NCBI GenBank assembly: GCA_027887005.1
Contig: JAPCJI010000001.1
Location: 62,001 to 126,000, forward strand
Reading direction: 5' to 3'
Source of the DNA: Nitrososphaerota archaeon
GTDB lineage: Archaea; Thermoproteota; Nitrososphaeria; Nitrososphaerales; Gagatemarchaeaceae
Length of the DNA: 64,000 bases
Part shown: in pieces, positions 51,909 to 60,818 of the stretch
How the letters are laid out: each line of letters opens with the position of its first letter
Position numbering within the stretch: the first letter of the stretch is position 1
The notes under the pieces: model-generated
Databases searched by the model: none
Told to the model about the DNA's origin: nothing
Seen by the model: only the letters and a program-made list of their open reading frames with translations
Position numbers and translations under genes: made by a program

Positions 51909-53942
51909 ATGTCCAGCGATGGAAACGAGGAGCGCAAGGGTTTCTTCAGACGCCTATTCAGGCGGAACAAGGAGGAATTAGAAGCCCCACCCCTGGAGCC
52001 AGCTGTGATGTCAAAGCCCACGCCCGCTTCTCAAGTTCCACTCGGAGCGGTGGCCCCTCAAGCGACGAGTTCCACACCGGTCAATCCCCGTCCTGCTCCT
52101 GGCCCATCTGTCCAGACCGGCGGAGCTCGGGAAGCCCAATCACCAAACCGTGACATTTCGCCAACGGAGGCAAGAATCCCCCCCGTGAAGCCGATCGAAG
52201 CTGAGCCACAGACTCCTGCGAAGCCAGAGCCCAAACAGGCGTCCCAGAACATGCAGGCGTCGAGGCAACAGACCGTACAAGTTCAGAAACCTGTTCCGAA
52301 GCAGCCCACACCCGAGGATCGCACTGAGGAGGAAGAGGCCACCATGGCAAAGAGATTCAGATTCCTCAAGAACGTCAAAGTAAGGTTCCCGTTCTCCGGT
52401 ACAACGATTCCCCCCTCCTGGAAAGTCCTAGAGAGATACCCTGTCAACAGCCCCTTCGCCTACGCAGTCGTGGCTCAGAGTCCCCTCCTGGCGAGGCGGT
52501 ACTTCATTGACGAGGTCCCCCTCACGAAGACCGAGGCCGCGATATACTCCTACCTGATCGACGCCCTCGAGGCGGAGCTTACAGTTCCAAGGGAACAGAT
52601 CAACCCAAGACAGTACTTCGCCGACCAGGCAAGGAAGATCCTGCTGAAGTACAACATCCGCGTCCCCGCCGCATCTTGGTCAAAGATCATCTACTTCGCA
52701 GAAAGAGATCTAGTCGGGTTCGGCGTGATGGACCCCTTGATGCGGGACCCGAACATTGAGGACATATCGATAGACGCTCTCGGAAAACCGATCTTCATCT
52801 ACCACAAGAGCCACGAGAGCCTCGAGACAAACATCACGATAAGCGACGATGAGGTGCTGGACAACCAGATCACTCGCCTCTCCCACATGGCAGGGAAGCA
52901 CGTCTCCACCGCGTTCCCTGTCGTCCAGGGAACTCTCCCAGGTAGGCACAGGCTCATCGCTACGTTCAGGCGTGAAGTTTCCCCCCAGGGCAGCTCCGCC
53001 ACCATCAGGAAATTCAGGGAGGACCCGTTGACCATCGTTGACATGCTCAACCTGAACCTGCTCGACCACAGAATGGCAGCCTACACCTGGTATTTGATGC
53101 AGAACAGGGCGACGGCTTGTGTGGTTGGTTCGACTGGGGCCGGCAAGACGACGCTGTTGAACGCACTCCTAACCCTGACTAGGCTAAACACGAAGCTCGT
53201 GACAATCGAGGAGGTCCAGGAAATTAACGTCCCCCACCTCAATTGGACCTCCCTCGTGTCTAGAGAAAGCTACGCGGCGACGGAAGAGAAGGCAGGCGAA
53301 GTAGGTCTGTTCGAGCTCGTAAAGGCCGCCATGAGGATGAGGCCTGATATCCTCTGTGTCGGCGAAGTGAGAGGAGAGGAGGCATATGTGCTATTCCAGG
53401 CAATCTCCACGGGCCACGGAGGCCTTTCGACTGTCCACGCAGACGACGCAGCGTCGGCCCTGCAGAGGCTTGTATCCGCTCCTATGAACGTCCCGAGGGC
53501 CTTCATACCATTCCTCGACCTCGTTTTCGTAGTCAGAAGGATCTCAGTCCCGGCCCCAGGGGGAGGCTTCAAGGCCGTGAGAAGGATCGTCTCGGTGGAC
53601 GAGGTGGTCAGCGACCAGGAGGTAATGAAGGCGTTCCGATGGGACGCACGCACCGACACTTTCAAGCCTAGTTTCGACAAAAGCACCAAGCTCGAGCGCA
53701 TCTCACGAGACAACGGCATCCCAATGGGTGACATACTGAAGGAGATCGAAAGGCGCGCCCTCATCCTCCGGTGGATTCAGCAGAAGGGAATCAGGAACTT
53801 CAAGGAACTCTCGCCGATACTCGAGCTTTACGTGGCAAGGCCTGAGGAAGTGTTCAACACCGCCGCCAACGAGCTCGAAGCGAAAGGGGTCGCGGTCGCT
53901 GAGATCATGGGCGAATACGGCCACGGCGGTCAGCGCCCGTGA
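51909..53942 (+). CDS. Type IV pilus assembly ATPase with proline-rich extension (locus B)
   Basis: A 677-residue secretion ATPase. Residues ~1-150 are low-complexity and rich in P, A, Q, E and S with no fold visible. The rest matches FlaI/TadA ATPases: Walker A (G-S-T-G-A-G-K-T, 407-414), the I-E-E-V-Q-E-I-N box, Walker B (I-L-C-V-G-E-V-R-G) and a His box (S-T-G-H-G-G-L-S-T-V-H). It powers pilin assembly. TATA-like ggttataag (about 51876-51884) suggests its own promoter, ~285 bases after the giant genes. Confidence 0.92.
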   Translation: MSSDGNEERKGFFRRLFRRNKEELEAPPLEPAVMSKPTPASQVPLGAVAPQATSSTPVNPRPAPGPSVQTGGAREAQSPNRDISPTEARIPPVKPIEAEPQTPAKPEPKQASQNMQASRQQTVQVQKPVPKQPTPEDRTEEEEATMAKRFRFLKNVKVRFPFSGTTIPPSWKVLERYPVNSPFAYAVVAQSPLLARRYFIDEVPLTKTEAAIYSYLIDALEAELTVPREQINPRQYFADQARKILLKYNIRVPAASWSKIIYFAERDLVGFGVMDPLMRDPNIEDISIDALGKPIFIYHKSHESLETNITISDDEVLDNQITRLSHMAGKHVSTAFPVVQGTLPGRHRLIATFRREVSPQGSSATIRKFREDPLTIVDMLNLNLLDHRMAAYTWYLMQNRATACVVGSTGAGKTTLLNALLTLTRLNTKLVTIEEVQEINVPHLNWTSLVSRESYAATEEKAGEVGLFELVKAAMRMRPDILCVGEVRGEEAYVLFQAISTGHGGLSTVHADDAASALQRLVSAPMNVPRAFIPFLDLVFVVRRISVPAPGGGFKAVRRIVSVDEVVSDQEVMKAFRWDARTDTFKPSFDKSTKLERISRDNGIPMGDILKEIERRALILRWIQQKGIRNFKELSPILELYVARPEEVFNTAANELEAKGVAVAEIMGEYGHGGQRP

Positions 53943-55654
53943 GCTTCAAGTTAATCCTGCCCAGGGGCAAGTCGAAAGAGAAGATCAAGCTCACCTTCTT
54001 CGACAGGTTAACACAAGCCTCGTTTCGGATCTTCGCCTGGCCCGCCACTAGGCTAAGCCGCTCGGTACCCCTACTCAGGGATAACATCCTGAAGTCGAAC
54101 CTCAGAATAACACCAGAGGGCTTGATCTCCGTGGCCCTCTTCTCAACCGCCCTTACCGCAATAATCGCCGGGGTCCTGATCTACGTTGGTTTTGCCTTCT
54201 TCCACATTCCCTACTTCCTGGCGCTCATCGCCGCTGTCCCCCTGGTGTTCACTCTGGTCATAAATGGCCCCAAAATCAGTGCGTCATCTCGTGGAGCAAG
54301 CATAGATACCGAGCTCCCCTTCGTGATCGGATACATGTCGGTGCTGGCAGGGGGAGGCGTTTCCCCTCTCTCGACACTCAGGAGGATCTCGGAAATGAAG
54401 CTATTCCCAGCCGCTCGAAGGGAGGCGAAGAGGGTCCTACTTGAGGTTGAAGTCTTCGGACACGACCCTATCACCGCGATTGAGATCGTAGCACGCTATA
54501 ACCCAAACAAGCGCTTCTCAGAATTCCTGTTCGGGTACACGGCAATCCTCAAGAGCGGAGGAAACTTCATCGCCTATGTCCAGTCTAAGCTCAGGGATAC
54601 TATGGAGGCCAAGGCAAACCAGGTGAAGAGGTCTGCCGACACGACGGGAACCATGGCAGAAGCGTACCTCACGGTCACAGTCATCCTAGGAATGGTGCTC
54701 TATACCCTGTACATGATTCAGACACTCATCAGCAACAACCTCAATGGGCTCACTAATCTTTACATCTTTGCCTTTGTCCTCGTTCCTGTAATCTCTGCTG
54801 GATTCATCTGGCTCATAGACGCCGTCCAGCCAAAGTGGCCCTACGTGGACTACAGGCCCTACAAATGGTTCCTAGTCACCGCGCCTATTGCAGCGCTGTT
54901 CTTCTTCCTGCCTCTCCCACTCCATTTGTACCAGAAGACCTCCGGAACCCTGATCATAGGTGTGTCAATCCCGGCCTTCCTGGCGATCAGATACGGCAGA
55001 GAGAGGAGAGGACTCGAGCGCATGCTCCCCGAGTTCATCCGAGACGTAGCCGAAGGCAGGAAGACTGGACTCTCTCCCGAAGTCGCGATTGAGAGGCTCG
55101 GAACGAGGCAATACGGGATCCTCTCAAAGCACGTAAGAAAGATGGGAGCCCAGCTATCGTGGGGTGTTGCCCTCTCGAAGGTCATATCGACTTTTACCGG
55201 CGCTGTTGGGAGCTGGATCACGAGAGCTGTCGGAACATTGCTTATCGAGGTTGTCGACGTCGGTGGTGGGACGATCAGGAGCTTCTCAGAGATGGCCGAG
55301 TTCACAAGGAGCATCAACGATATGGAATCGGACAGGCGGTCGGCCCTCAGGCCCTTCGTCTTTATCACCTACATCGCGGGAGTGATGGTCATCATTACAA
55401 CGTTCATCATGGTGTACCTGCTGTCAGCTCCTTCGGCGACCGGTTTCGCGACCTCAACCGTTCCAACGGTTTCACCCACCGTCATCGACACTCTTCTGAC
55501 GACCGCGGTCTTCGACGCATTTGTCATTGGGATAGTCGCAGGCAAGATGGGAGAGAGCGGAATCTCGGACGGATTCAAGCACGCCATCGCCCTGGTCGTC
55601 GTAAGCCTGCTAGCGATATTCGTCGCAAGGGGCTTCATTGCCATCCCCGTCTAA
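53939..55654 (+). CDS. Type IV pilus platform protein, FlaJ/TadC-type (locus B)
   Basis: A 571-residue membrane protein, GTG start overlapping the ATPase stop (GTGA). Two T2SSF-like halves are present (P-F-V-I-G-Y-M-S-V-L-A-G-G-G-V and G-G-G-T-I-R-S-F-S-E-M-A) with several flanking helices. It is similar throughout to the locus A protein. It forms the membrane platform on which the ATPase acts. Confidence 0.92.
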   Translation: MSFKLILPRGKSKEKIKLTFFDRLTQASFRIFAWPATRLSRSVPLLRDNILKSNLRITPEGLISVALFSTALTAIIAGVLIYVGFAFFHIPYFLALIAAVPLVFTLVINGPKISASSRGASIDTELPFVIGYMSVLAGGGVSPLSTLRRISEMKLFPAARREAKRVLLEVEVFGHDPITAIEIVARYNPNKRFSEFLFGYTAILKSGGNFIAYVQSKLRDTMEAKANQVKRSADTTGTMAEAYLTVTVILGMVLYTLYMIQTLISNNLNGLTNLYIFAFVLVPVISAGFIWLIDAVQPKWPYVDYRPYKWFLVTAPIAALFFFLPLPLHLYQKTSGTLIIGVSIPAFLAIRYGRERRGLERMLPEFIRDVAEGRKTGLSPEVAIERLGTRQYGILSKHVRKMGAQLSWGVALSKVISTFTGAVGSWITRAVGTLLIEVVDVGGGTIRSFSEMAEFTRSINDMESDRRSALRPFVFITYIAGVMVIITTFIMVYLLSAPSATGFATSTVPTVSPTVIDTLLTTAVFDAFVIGIVAGKMGESGISDGFKHAIALVVVSLLAIFVARGFIAIPV

Positions 55655-55703
55655 CGCGAAGGTACGAACAATAAATACAAGTTCCAGAGGGATGCCGTGA
55701 AAC

Positions 55704-56498
55704 ATGTCTTCTGATAGGCCTGTCAGCGTCCCTTCCCCTACAGGATCTCCCGTGAAAAGCCTCGGAAAGGTAGGATATGGAATCGACGAACCGAGGTCAA
55801 TCATTGAGTTAGTCATCGCCGGTGGTCTTGCAGTGGTGATTGGCTTCGTCATCTCAGCCTACACAGAGAGAGTGAACCCGGGGACGGCGCGGATTGGTCT
55901 CCTTGCCGGCCCTGCGGTGGGGTTCCTGATCCTCGCGGTGGCGGCTGCGCTCTACTGGAGCAGCAGACAGGGGAAGGTGAATGAGATGACTAGGATAGTC
56001 GCGAAGATTCCCTGGGGGGGTGAAGAGGTCGTGCTGGAACTTGGATGTGGAAGGGGGCTGGGAATGGTCCTCGCAAGCAAGAGGCTTACAAGCGGGTATG
56101 CGGTCGGAGTGGACCTCTGGCAAAAAGGCCATCTGTCTGGGAATGCTCCCAAATCAATATGGGCCAACGCCAGCCGAGAGGGGGTGCAGGACAAGGTCTT
56201 CGCCATCAAGGCAGACCCGAGGTTCCTCCCCTTCGCAGATTCCTCTGTTGATGTCGTTCTCTCTGCCGTCTCGATTCACAGGCTGACGAAGCGAAAGGAG
56301 AGAGGCTTGGCCTTTTCTGAGGTGGGGAGGATACTCAAGAACGGAGGCCGAGTAGGGATCCTCGAGGCGGGGAACGGCGGGATCTATTCCGACTTCCTGA
56401 AGAAGCAAGGCATGTCGGACGTGTCCGTCCATCGACTCCGTTTCTCTAGCTTTCCCCCCTTCCACGTGGTCATGGCAAGGAAACCATTTCCAGGATAG
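55704..56498 (+). CDS. SAM-dependent methyltransferase with N-terminal membrane helices
   Basis: A 264-residue protein. Two helices occupy residues ~35-80. The class I methyltransferase fold follows, with motif I V-L-E-L-G-C-G-R-G (about residues 112-120), the acidic G-V-D-L-W and the P-F-A-D-S-S-V-D-V-V segment. It likely methylates a lipid, protein or small molecule at the membrane. It follows the pilus operon on the same strand; a link to pilin modification is inference. Confidence 0.75.
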   Translation: MSSDRPVSVPSPTGSPVKSLGKVGYGIDEPRSIIELVIAGGLAVVIGFVISAYTERVNPGTARIGLLAGPAVGFLILAVAAALYWSSRQGKVNEMTRIVAKIPWGGEEVVLELGCGRGLGMVLASKRLTSGYAVGVDLWQKGHLSGNAPKSIWANASREGVQDKVFAIKADPRFLPFADSSVDVVLSAVSIHRLTKRKERGLAFSEVGRILKNGGRVGILEAGNGGIYSDFLKKQGMSDVSVHRLRFSSFPPFHVVMARKPFPG

Positions 56499-56577
56499 AA
56501 AAGCTTGGAAAACGCACGGGACAATATAAAGAAGGGTCAAATATACACTAAGATACCGTCATTGAGAGGGCACAGTC

Positions 56578-57111
56578 TTGTTTAGAGGTTCCCAGAAGAA
56601 GGAGCCACCGAAGGACGAGCCGTTTGACGTGGACGTTGAACACGGTACGATAAGACGGAAGGAGGATGGAATCCGGATGATGGCAGTGGGATCCATAGGC
56701 TGGGCGACGATCGAAAAGGAACTTGCGAGTACATTCATGACTGGTTCAGCGGTCATCCTCCAGAGAATGGGATACAGCAACGGGCGGTACCTAGGAAGGC
56801 TTGCGAAGACTCGTGAGGTCGCGCCACAGGGGGCCTACGAGGCGCTGCAGGGCTTCGCCAGGGAGCTTGGGTATGGCGAGATGCGTCTGGTCGGAGGCGA
56901 CCTCTACGGAGGCCAGGCCAGGATATTGGTCAAGAATTGCTTCTTCTGCCTGCACATCAGGGACTCGACGGATCCGGTCTGCAACCTACTTGGCGGCGTA
57001 ATTGGAGGGGTGGCAGACGAGATAATCGGATCCACGCATCGAGTCGTCGAGGAGAAGTGCGTGGCGAAGGGAGACAACATCTGCGAATTCCTGGTCGAGC
57101 GCGTAGGCTGA
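56578..57111 (+). CDS. V4R-domain protein
   Basis: A 177-residue protein with a V4R domain over most of its length, ending E-E-K-C-V-A-K-G-D-N-I-C-E-F, the same signature as in the ACT-V4R protein at 7165. There is no ACT part. TTG start; TATA-like aatatacac (about 56540-56548) lies ~30 bases upstream. It probably senses a small ligand and acts through a partner such as the winged-helix protein next to it. Confidence 0.8.
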   Translation: MFRGSQKKEPPKDEPFDVDVEHGTIRRKEDGIRMMAVGSIGWATIEKELASTFMTGSAVILQRMGYSNGRYLGRLAKTREVAPQGAYEALQGFARELGYGEMRLVGGDLYGGQARILVKNCFFCLHIRDSTDPVCNLLGGVIGGVADEIIGSTHRVVEEKCVAKGDNICEFLVERVG

Positions 57112-57211
57112 GCTACACCTTCGAGTTTGCTTCCGAGTCCGTGAAGTCCGAACCGGAATGTTTGGCATAAGGGCAGGAAATCTTAACTCGTTTTCTGCTG
57201 TCGGAACTCCA

Positions 57212-57544
57212 ATGATAAACGGGCAAAGGCGTCGGGACAGTTCAGAAATAATGTTCGCTATCCTTAGGTCAGTGCAGACAGGTCGGCGAAAGACGAAGGT
57301 GATGTACGAGGCCAATCTCAACCTAAAACAATTGAACACATACCTCGACATGCTCGCATCAAACCAAATGGTTGTCTTCCAGCCAGCGGGAAGGATCTTC
57401 CAGGCGACCGAAAGAGGGAAGGCCTTCGTGAAGGCGTACGAGCACTATAAAGAAACGACCGAGTTGCTCAGGGAGCAGCAATCTGCCCTAGGCGTTTTCT
57501 TCACCAAACAAACGAGTGAGCCTGTTTCTCCTCGGACTTGGTAG
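57212..57544 (+). CDS. HTH_45-type winged-helix regulator (copy 2)
   Basis: A 110-residue member: I-M-F-A-I-L-R-S, then K-T-K-V-M-Y-E-A-N-L-N-L and a wing with R-I-F-Q-A-T-E-R-G. ATG 57212 is preferred over 57158 because a cttaact TATA-like box is ~28 bases upstream and the length then fits the family. Its 3' end overlaps the opposite-strand copy by 44 bases. Confidence 0.75.
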   Translation: MINGQRRRDSSEIMFAILRSVQTGRRKTKVMYEANLNLKQLNTYLDMLASNQMVVFQPAGRIFQATERGKAFVKAYEHYKETTELLREQQSALGVFFTKQTSEPVSPRTW

Positions 57545-57890
57545 CCGTTCCAAGCAGCCCGAGCAGCTCTCCGGCCCCTGAAGGTTCCTTCCCCATGAGG
57601 CTCAACCTGAGCCCATCGTACACCTGAAGGATCGACTTTCCTCTGCCTGTAAGCTTGTAGGTGCTCCTTTTGCCCCCCTGTTCCTCCTTTTCAATCAGCC
57701 CCTTCCCTAGCAGGTAATCGAGGTAGGCCGCAAGGACCTTCCAGCTCATGTTCGCCTTGTATAAGATATGAGTCGGCTTGGTCGGACCTTCAGAGAGAAC
57801 GCCCAGGATGTCGCAGACCATCTCCATCGGCGACCGTCTCGCCTGACCGAGGGTCTCTCCAGGGAGCCCGAATGTTGCCGTGTTACTCAT
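57501..57890 (-). CDS. HTH_45-type winged-helix regulator (copy 3)
   Basis: A 129-residue member: M-V-C-D-I-L-G-V, then P-T-H-I-L-Y-K-A-N-M-S-W-K-V-L and a basic wing (K-R-S-T-Y-K-L-T-G-R-G). ATG 57890 is chosen with TATA-like cttaacta ~30 bases upstream. The C-terminal tail has an acidic/Gly stretch. It is convergent with copy 2 and their coding ends overlap. Confidence 0.8.
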   Translation of the reverse strand: MSNTATFGLPGETLGQARRSPMEMVCDILGVLSEGPTKPTHILYKANMSWKVLAAYLDYLLGKGLIEKEEQGGKRSTYKLTGRGKSILQVYDGLRLSLMGKEPSGAGELLGLLGTATKSEEKQAHSFVW

Positions 57891-57975
57891 ATCTCTGTAA
57901 AAGGCATGGAACCTAGTTAAGTATTGCTGTGCATATTCCAAATATCTACTCCCATTCGGCCCGTTTTCCAGACAA

Positions 57976-58359
57976 CTACTTCTTATCGGGTGCGGTTTTC
58001 AGCAAAGTAGGCAGCGGGCGGGGGATCTTCAGGCCCTCAGCGACGAGGTAGACTAGGCCGTAGATTCTCTCATATACGGTCGCCAGGACGAGCGGAGGGT
58101 TGGTGTCGTCAGGAGCTGCCAGGGCGCCCTGGATTTCGTCCTTCGTGCCAGTCAGAGTCGTTATCCCGGAGACCAATATCCTGGCCAGTTGTGGTTGGCT
58201 CGTAAGCTCGAGCGTGAAGCTGAGTAGGAGAGATGCGGGGCTTCGCTCGCGCTCGGAAAGCGAAACATTCAGGCCATAATTTGAGGCTGAGTTTTCGGTG
58301 ACCTTGTCAGAAAGTCGGGCGCCATCAATTCTTTCTATGAGAACGCCGATCTCGAGCAT
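57976..58359 (-). CDS. Soluble protein of unknown function
   Basis: A 127-residue protein with regular hydrophobic/charged alternation (E-I-G-V-L-I-E-R-I-D-G-A). A reverse-strand TATA region (cttaaatgttatattc, about 58383-58397) supports ATG 58359 over the longer frame. No family recognised. Confidence 0.5.
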   Translation of the reverse strand: MLEIGVLIERIDGARLSDKVTENSASNYGLNVSLSERERSPASLLLSFTLELTSQPQLARILVSGITTLTGTKDEIQGALAAPDDTNPPLVLATVYERIYGLVYLVAEGLKIPRPLPTLLKTAPDKK

Positions 58360-58458
58360 ACTACGCGCACGGCTCAAGAGAATATAACATTTAAGGGATT
58401 GTGGTCAAAATTCAGGCTCTGCATTCCTCACGTCAAGGACCACAAGAGCGCCAGCGGA

Positions 58459-58923
58459 CTAGACAGCCTTGAATTTCCCGTCGAACATGAACTTGGGAGG
58501 CCTTGTTTCGTTCATGTCTACGATTAACCTTTCAGGGATTCCGCCGCGGAGGTACAGCAGGAAGGTGGCGTCGTCTGGAATTGGGAGACCCTCTACCCCT
58601 TCGAATGCCTTTAGGACTTCTTCAGTCTTTACGACTCTCGGTTTCATCTCGTTTACTATCTGAAAAACGACCTCCATCCTCCCCTTCTCTGCGTCGGCCA
58701 TGTTGACGAACAGGGATCCGACCTTTGCCCACCCCTTCGAGATGATGACCTCCATGCCCTTCTGGCCCTCCGAGCGAAGCATCCCTCCGATGATATTGGA
58801 CGACTTGTCGTACTCGCGTTGGTACGTATCGAGAAGTTCTTTCAAGTAACGCCTGACGTCGTTCAGCTCGTAGAACCTTAGCACGCCGGAAACCATGCTC
58901 GTCCCCGTCTCAGGGATCAACAC
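58459..58923 (-). CDS. 154-residue protein, locus-B copy of the paralogous pair
   Basis: A soluble 154-residue protein matching the one at 38427 along most of its length. GTG start with TATA-like gttataac (about 58949-58956, reverse). It lies ~2.8 kb past locus B, as the other copy lies just past locus A. The two have diverged but keep the Y-L-K-x-L-L, W-x-K-V-G and L-Y-L-R-x-G-x-P positions. Role unknown. Confidence 0.65.
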   Translation of the reverse strand: MLIPETGTSMVSGVLRFYELNDVRRYLKELLDTYQREYDKSSNIIGGMLRSEGQKGMEVIISKGWAKVGSLFVNMADAEKGRMEVVFQIVNEMKPRVVKTEEVLKAFEGVEGLPIPDDATFLLYLRGGIPERLIVDMNETRPPKFMFDGKFKAV

Positions 58924-58971
58924 ACTTGTTGCACCAAGGGCGCGGTTATAACGTTTGTTTCCATTCGTCTT

Positions 58972-59406
58972 CTATCCTATGGCCAGGTAGAAGTGGGCGA
59001 GGGTGACGATATTCGACCCTACCACGGCAACATAGAAGATGTCGGCAGCCGCCAAGGCCACGAAGGCGCTAACCTTAACGATTCTGAAGACGACAGGCCT
59101 CGTCCCTTTGTCCTTCAGGTAGGTCGCGTAGATTAGGGGGGCAATGGGTGCGTACTTCAGACCGAGAGCGACGACGAACCCGTCGAAACTGAGCCGGAAG
59201 AGCTGCGAGGCGATTGGGTTCAGCTCGACGAATGTCGGACCCGAATGGATTGCTATCAACGTGCTGAGAGCGTCGAAGAAGTTCAGTGAGACGAAGACTC
59301 CCAGTAGGACTATGAGCCTCTTGTCGAGGCGTATCATGTTGAATGACATCAGGAACTTTGTCTCCCGAATGCGCGCGTCGTGATACCTCTCACGCCACCT
59401 TGCCAT
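58972..59406 (-). CDS. DUF5658-like membrane protein
   Basis: A 144-residue protein with three or four helices. It carries the S-L-N-F-F-D-A-L-S-T and E-L-N-P-I-A-S-Q-L pattern of DUF5658-type proteins. The function of that family is unknown. ATG 59406; an upstream TTG is possible. It is probably co-transcribed with its neighbour at 59479. Confidence 0.6.
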   Translation of the reverse strand: MARWRERYHDARIRETKFLMSFNMIRLDKRLIVLLGVFVSLNFFDALSTLIAIHSGPTFVELNPIASQLFRLSFDGFVVALGLKYAPIAPLIYATYLKDKGTRPVVFRIVKVSAFVALAAADIFYVAVVGSNIVTLAHFYLAIG

Positions 59407-59478
59407 GATGCGTTGCAACCCGAGTCAACTCTCGACTTCTGTCATACAGATTTGGGCTTGTCTTCGGAACGCAAATGC

Positions 59479-60171
59479 TCAAGAGGAGATGCCGGAGATC
59501 TCCTTCTTGTCGCCGAACGATCCCTTGAACACGAAGGCGCCTTTTGTCGCACGCAGGGGTACTTCGACCTGGTCTTGGACTTTCAGGGGCCTCTCTTCCT
59601 CAACGGCCTCGCTTGCCTCTTCCCTCGGCTCGTCTTCCGTTACCTCGAGCTCGTCCCTTTTAGCAAGCTTGAAGGTGGCCTGCGCCTTCTTCAGTTCCTT
59701 CAGGACCCTTTCCATCGACTTGACCTTGTTGCTCTCGGTCCGTCTCTTCTCTGAGATTAGCCTCCTTAGCTCCGGAGTGCACTCTTCTATTACTGAAATC
59801 AGCACGTTGGGGGGCAATCGGTAGAGGGGGCTTGAACTCATGTTGCGGCTCTTGTCGAAGGCGACGACGACTGCCTCTGACACCAGGTACGCTGAAGTGA
59901 CCCCGTTGCCCATCGTCTCCGGCCTAATGGGGATTGTAGTGTCGACCTCGAACTGCAGTGCCTTCATCATGTCCGAGAGCTTCTGGCCGTATATTCTTTG
60001 CCTCTCGTAGAGGTCATTGAGCTGTATGTATTCTCCTTGAATCTCGCGAAGGCTGTCGACGAAACTCCCGTTCTCTCCATCTGAAGCTTTCTGTTCTTGA
60101 GCCAATGTTCCAGACTGGGCTGTTTCAGCATTAAAGGCATTGTGAAGGTCCAATCTGATTTTGGAATCCAT
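59479..60171 (-). CDS. Coiled-coil protein, unknown function
   Basis: A ~230-residue protein rich in E, K, Q and L with coiled-coil parts around residues 40-85 and 120-175. There is no signal peptide. The C-terminal 60 residues are acidic then beta-like. I start at ATG 60171 since upstream codons look non-coding. It follows the pilin-like gene at 60215 and may be part of a structural or regulatory complex. Confidence 0.55.
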   Translation of the reverse strand: MDSKIRLDLHNAFNAETAQSGTLAQEQKASDGENGSFVDSLREIQGEYIQLNDLYERQRIYGQKLSDMMKALQFEVDTTIPIRPETMGNGVTSAYLVSEAVVVAFDKSRNMSSSPLYRLPPNVLISVIEECTPELRRLISEKRRTESNKVKSMERVLKELKKAQATFKLAKRDELEVTEDEPREEASEAVEEERPLKVQDQVEVPLRATKGAFVFKGSFGDKKEISGISS

Positions 60172-60214
60172 GAATGCCAGGTGTGCCTCAAGTAGCCTCG
60201 AACGAGAGTTGATA

Positions 60215-60649
60215 TCAGCTCGATGAAAACGCCGCGGAGTAGGAAGCGAGAGTACCGTCGTCGAAGCGAACCGTAAGGTTGTAACCTCCCCCGCCCTGGC
60301 CATTGAGAGTTGGGAGAAACTGTTGATTCATACCCATCGAACATAGGTATGCGGTAGTTCGGTTCGAAAGCATAGTCAAGGATGAGCCAAAAGAGACGGC
60401 AGGTGGGCCGGACCCGTACCGCAGGGTGAGCTCGGTTACGTGAACATCTGTGGCTCCCGGGTTGTGTAGTTCGATGCTGCACGATGACCCGTCAGGGGCG
60501 ATCATCGCGCTGAGAATGGTCGGCGTGGGTCTCGATGCGAAAGCCTCAAACCCCTGAAACCCCAAACCTGCAACTAGAACGAGAGTTGCGGCGGTGAGTA
60601 AGAGCGGAACGTGTGGGGTTATCTTTGCGGACAGGTGTCTTATTCTCAC
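60215..60649 (-). CDS. Exported one-helix pilin-like protein
   Basis: A 144-residue protein with a single N-terminal hydrophobic helix (P-L-L-L-T-A-A-T-L-V-L-V-A-G-L), then a beta-rich part with C-S-I-E-L-H-N-P-G and a later L-C-S-M-G, ending with Y-N-L-T-V-R-F-D-D-G. The mature part resembles the pilins here but the signal lacks the typical K/R-G/A-I-S motif, so pibD-type processing is uncertain. GTG start. Confidence 0.55.
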   Translation of the reverse strand: MRIRHLSAKITPHVPLLLTAATLVLVAGLGFQGFEAFASRPTPTILSAMIAPDGSSCSIELHNPGATDVHVTELTLRYGSGPPAVSFGSSLTMLSNRTTAYLCSMGMNQQFLPTLNGQGGGGYNLTVRFDDGTLASYSAAFSSS

Positions 60650-60818
60650 TCGTCGCCAGCGCCAGAAGACCTCAAGCGGTACCTAAGCGAACCTGCCATT
60701 GCGAATGAACTCGCAAGTGCCTATTCTATGATTCGGAAGCTTCCGGGCCTAAGGTAGTTACTGAATCCATATTGAAAATAGGCAAAGGCTAATTACGCTA
60801 AAGCGTCATTCGTGGACA

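Noticed and set aside
28000-56000. Mobile element carrying the pilus island
   Set aside because: No transposase, integrase, terminal repeats or tRNA attachment site are visible, so island transfer is not supported.
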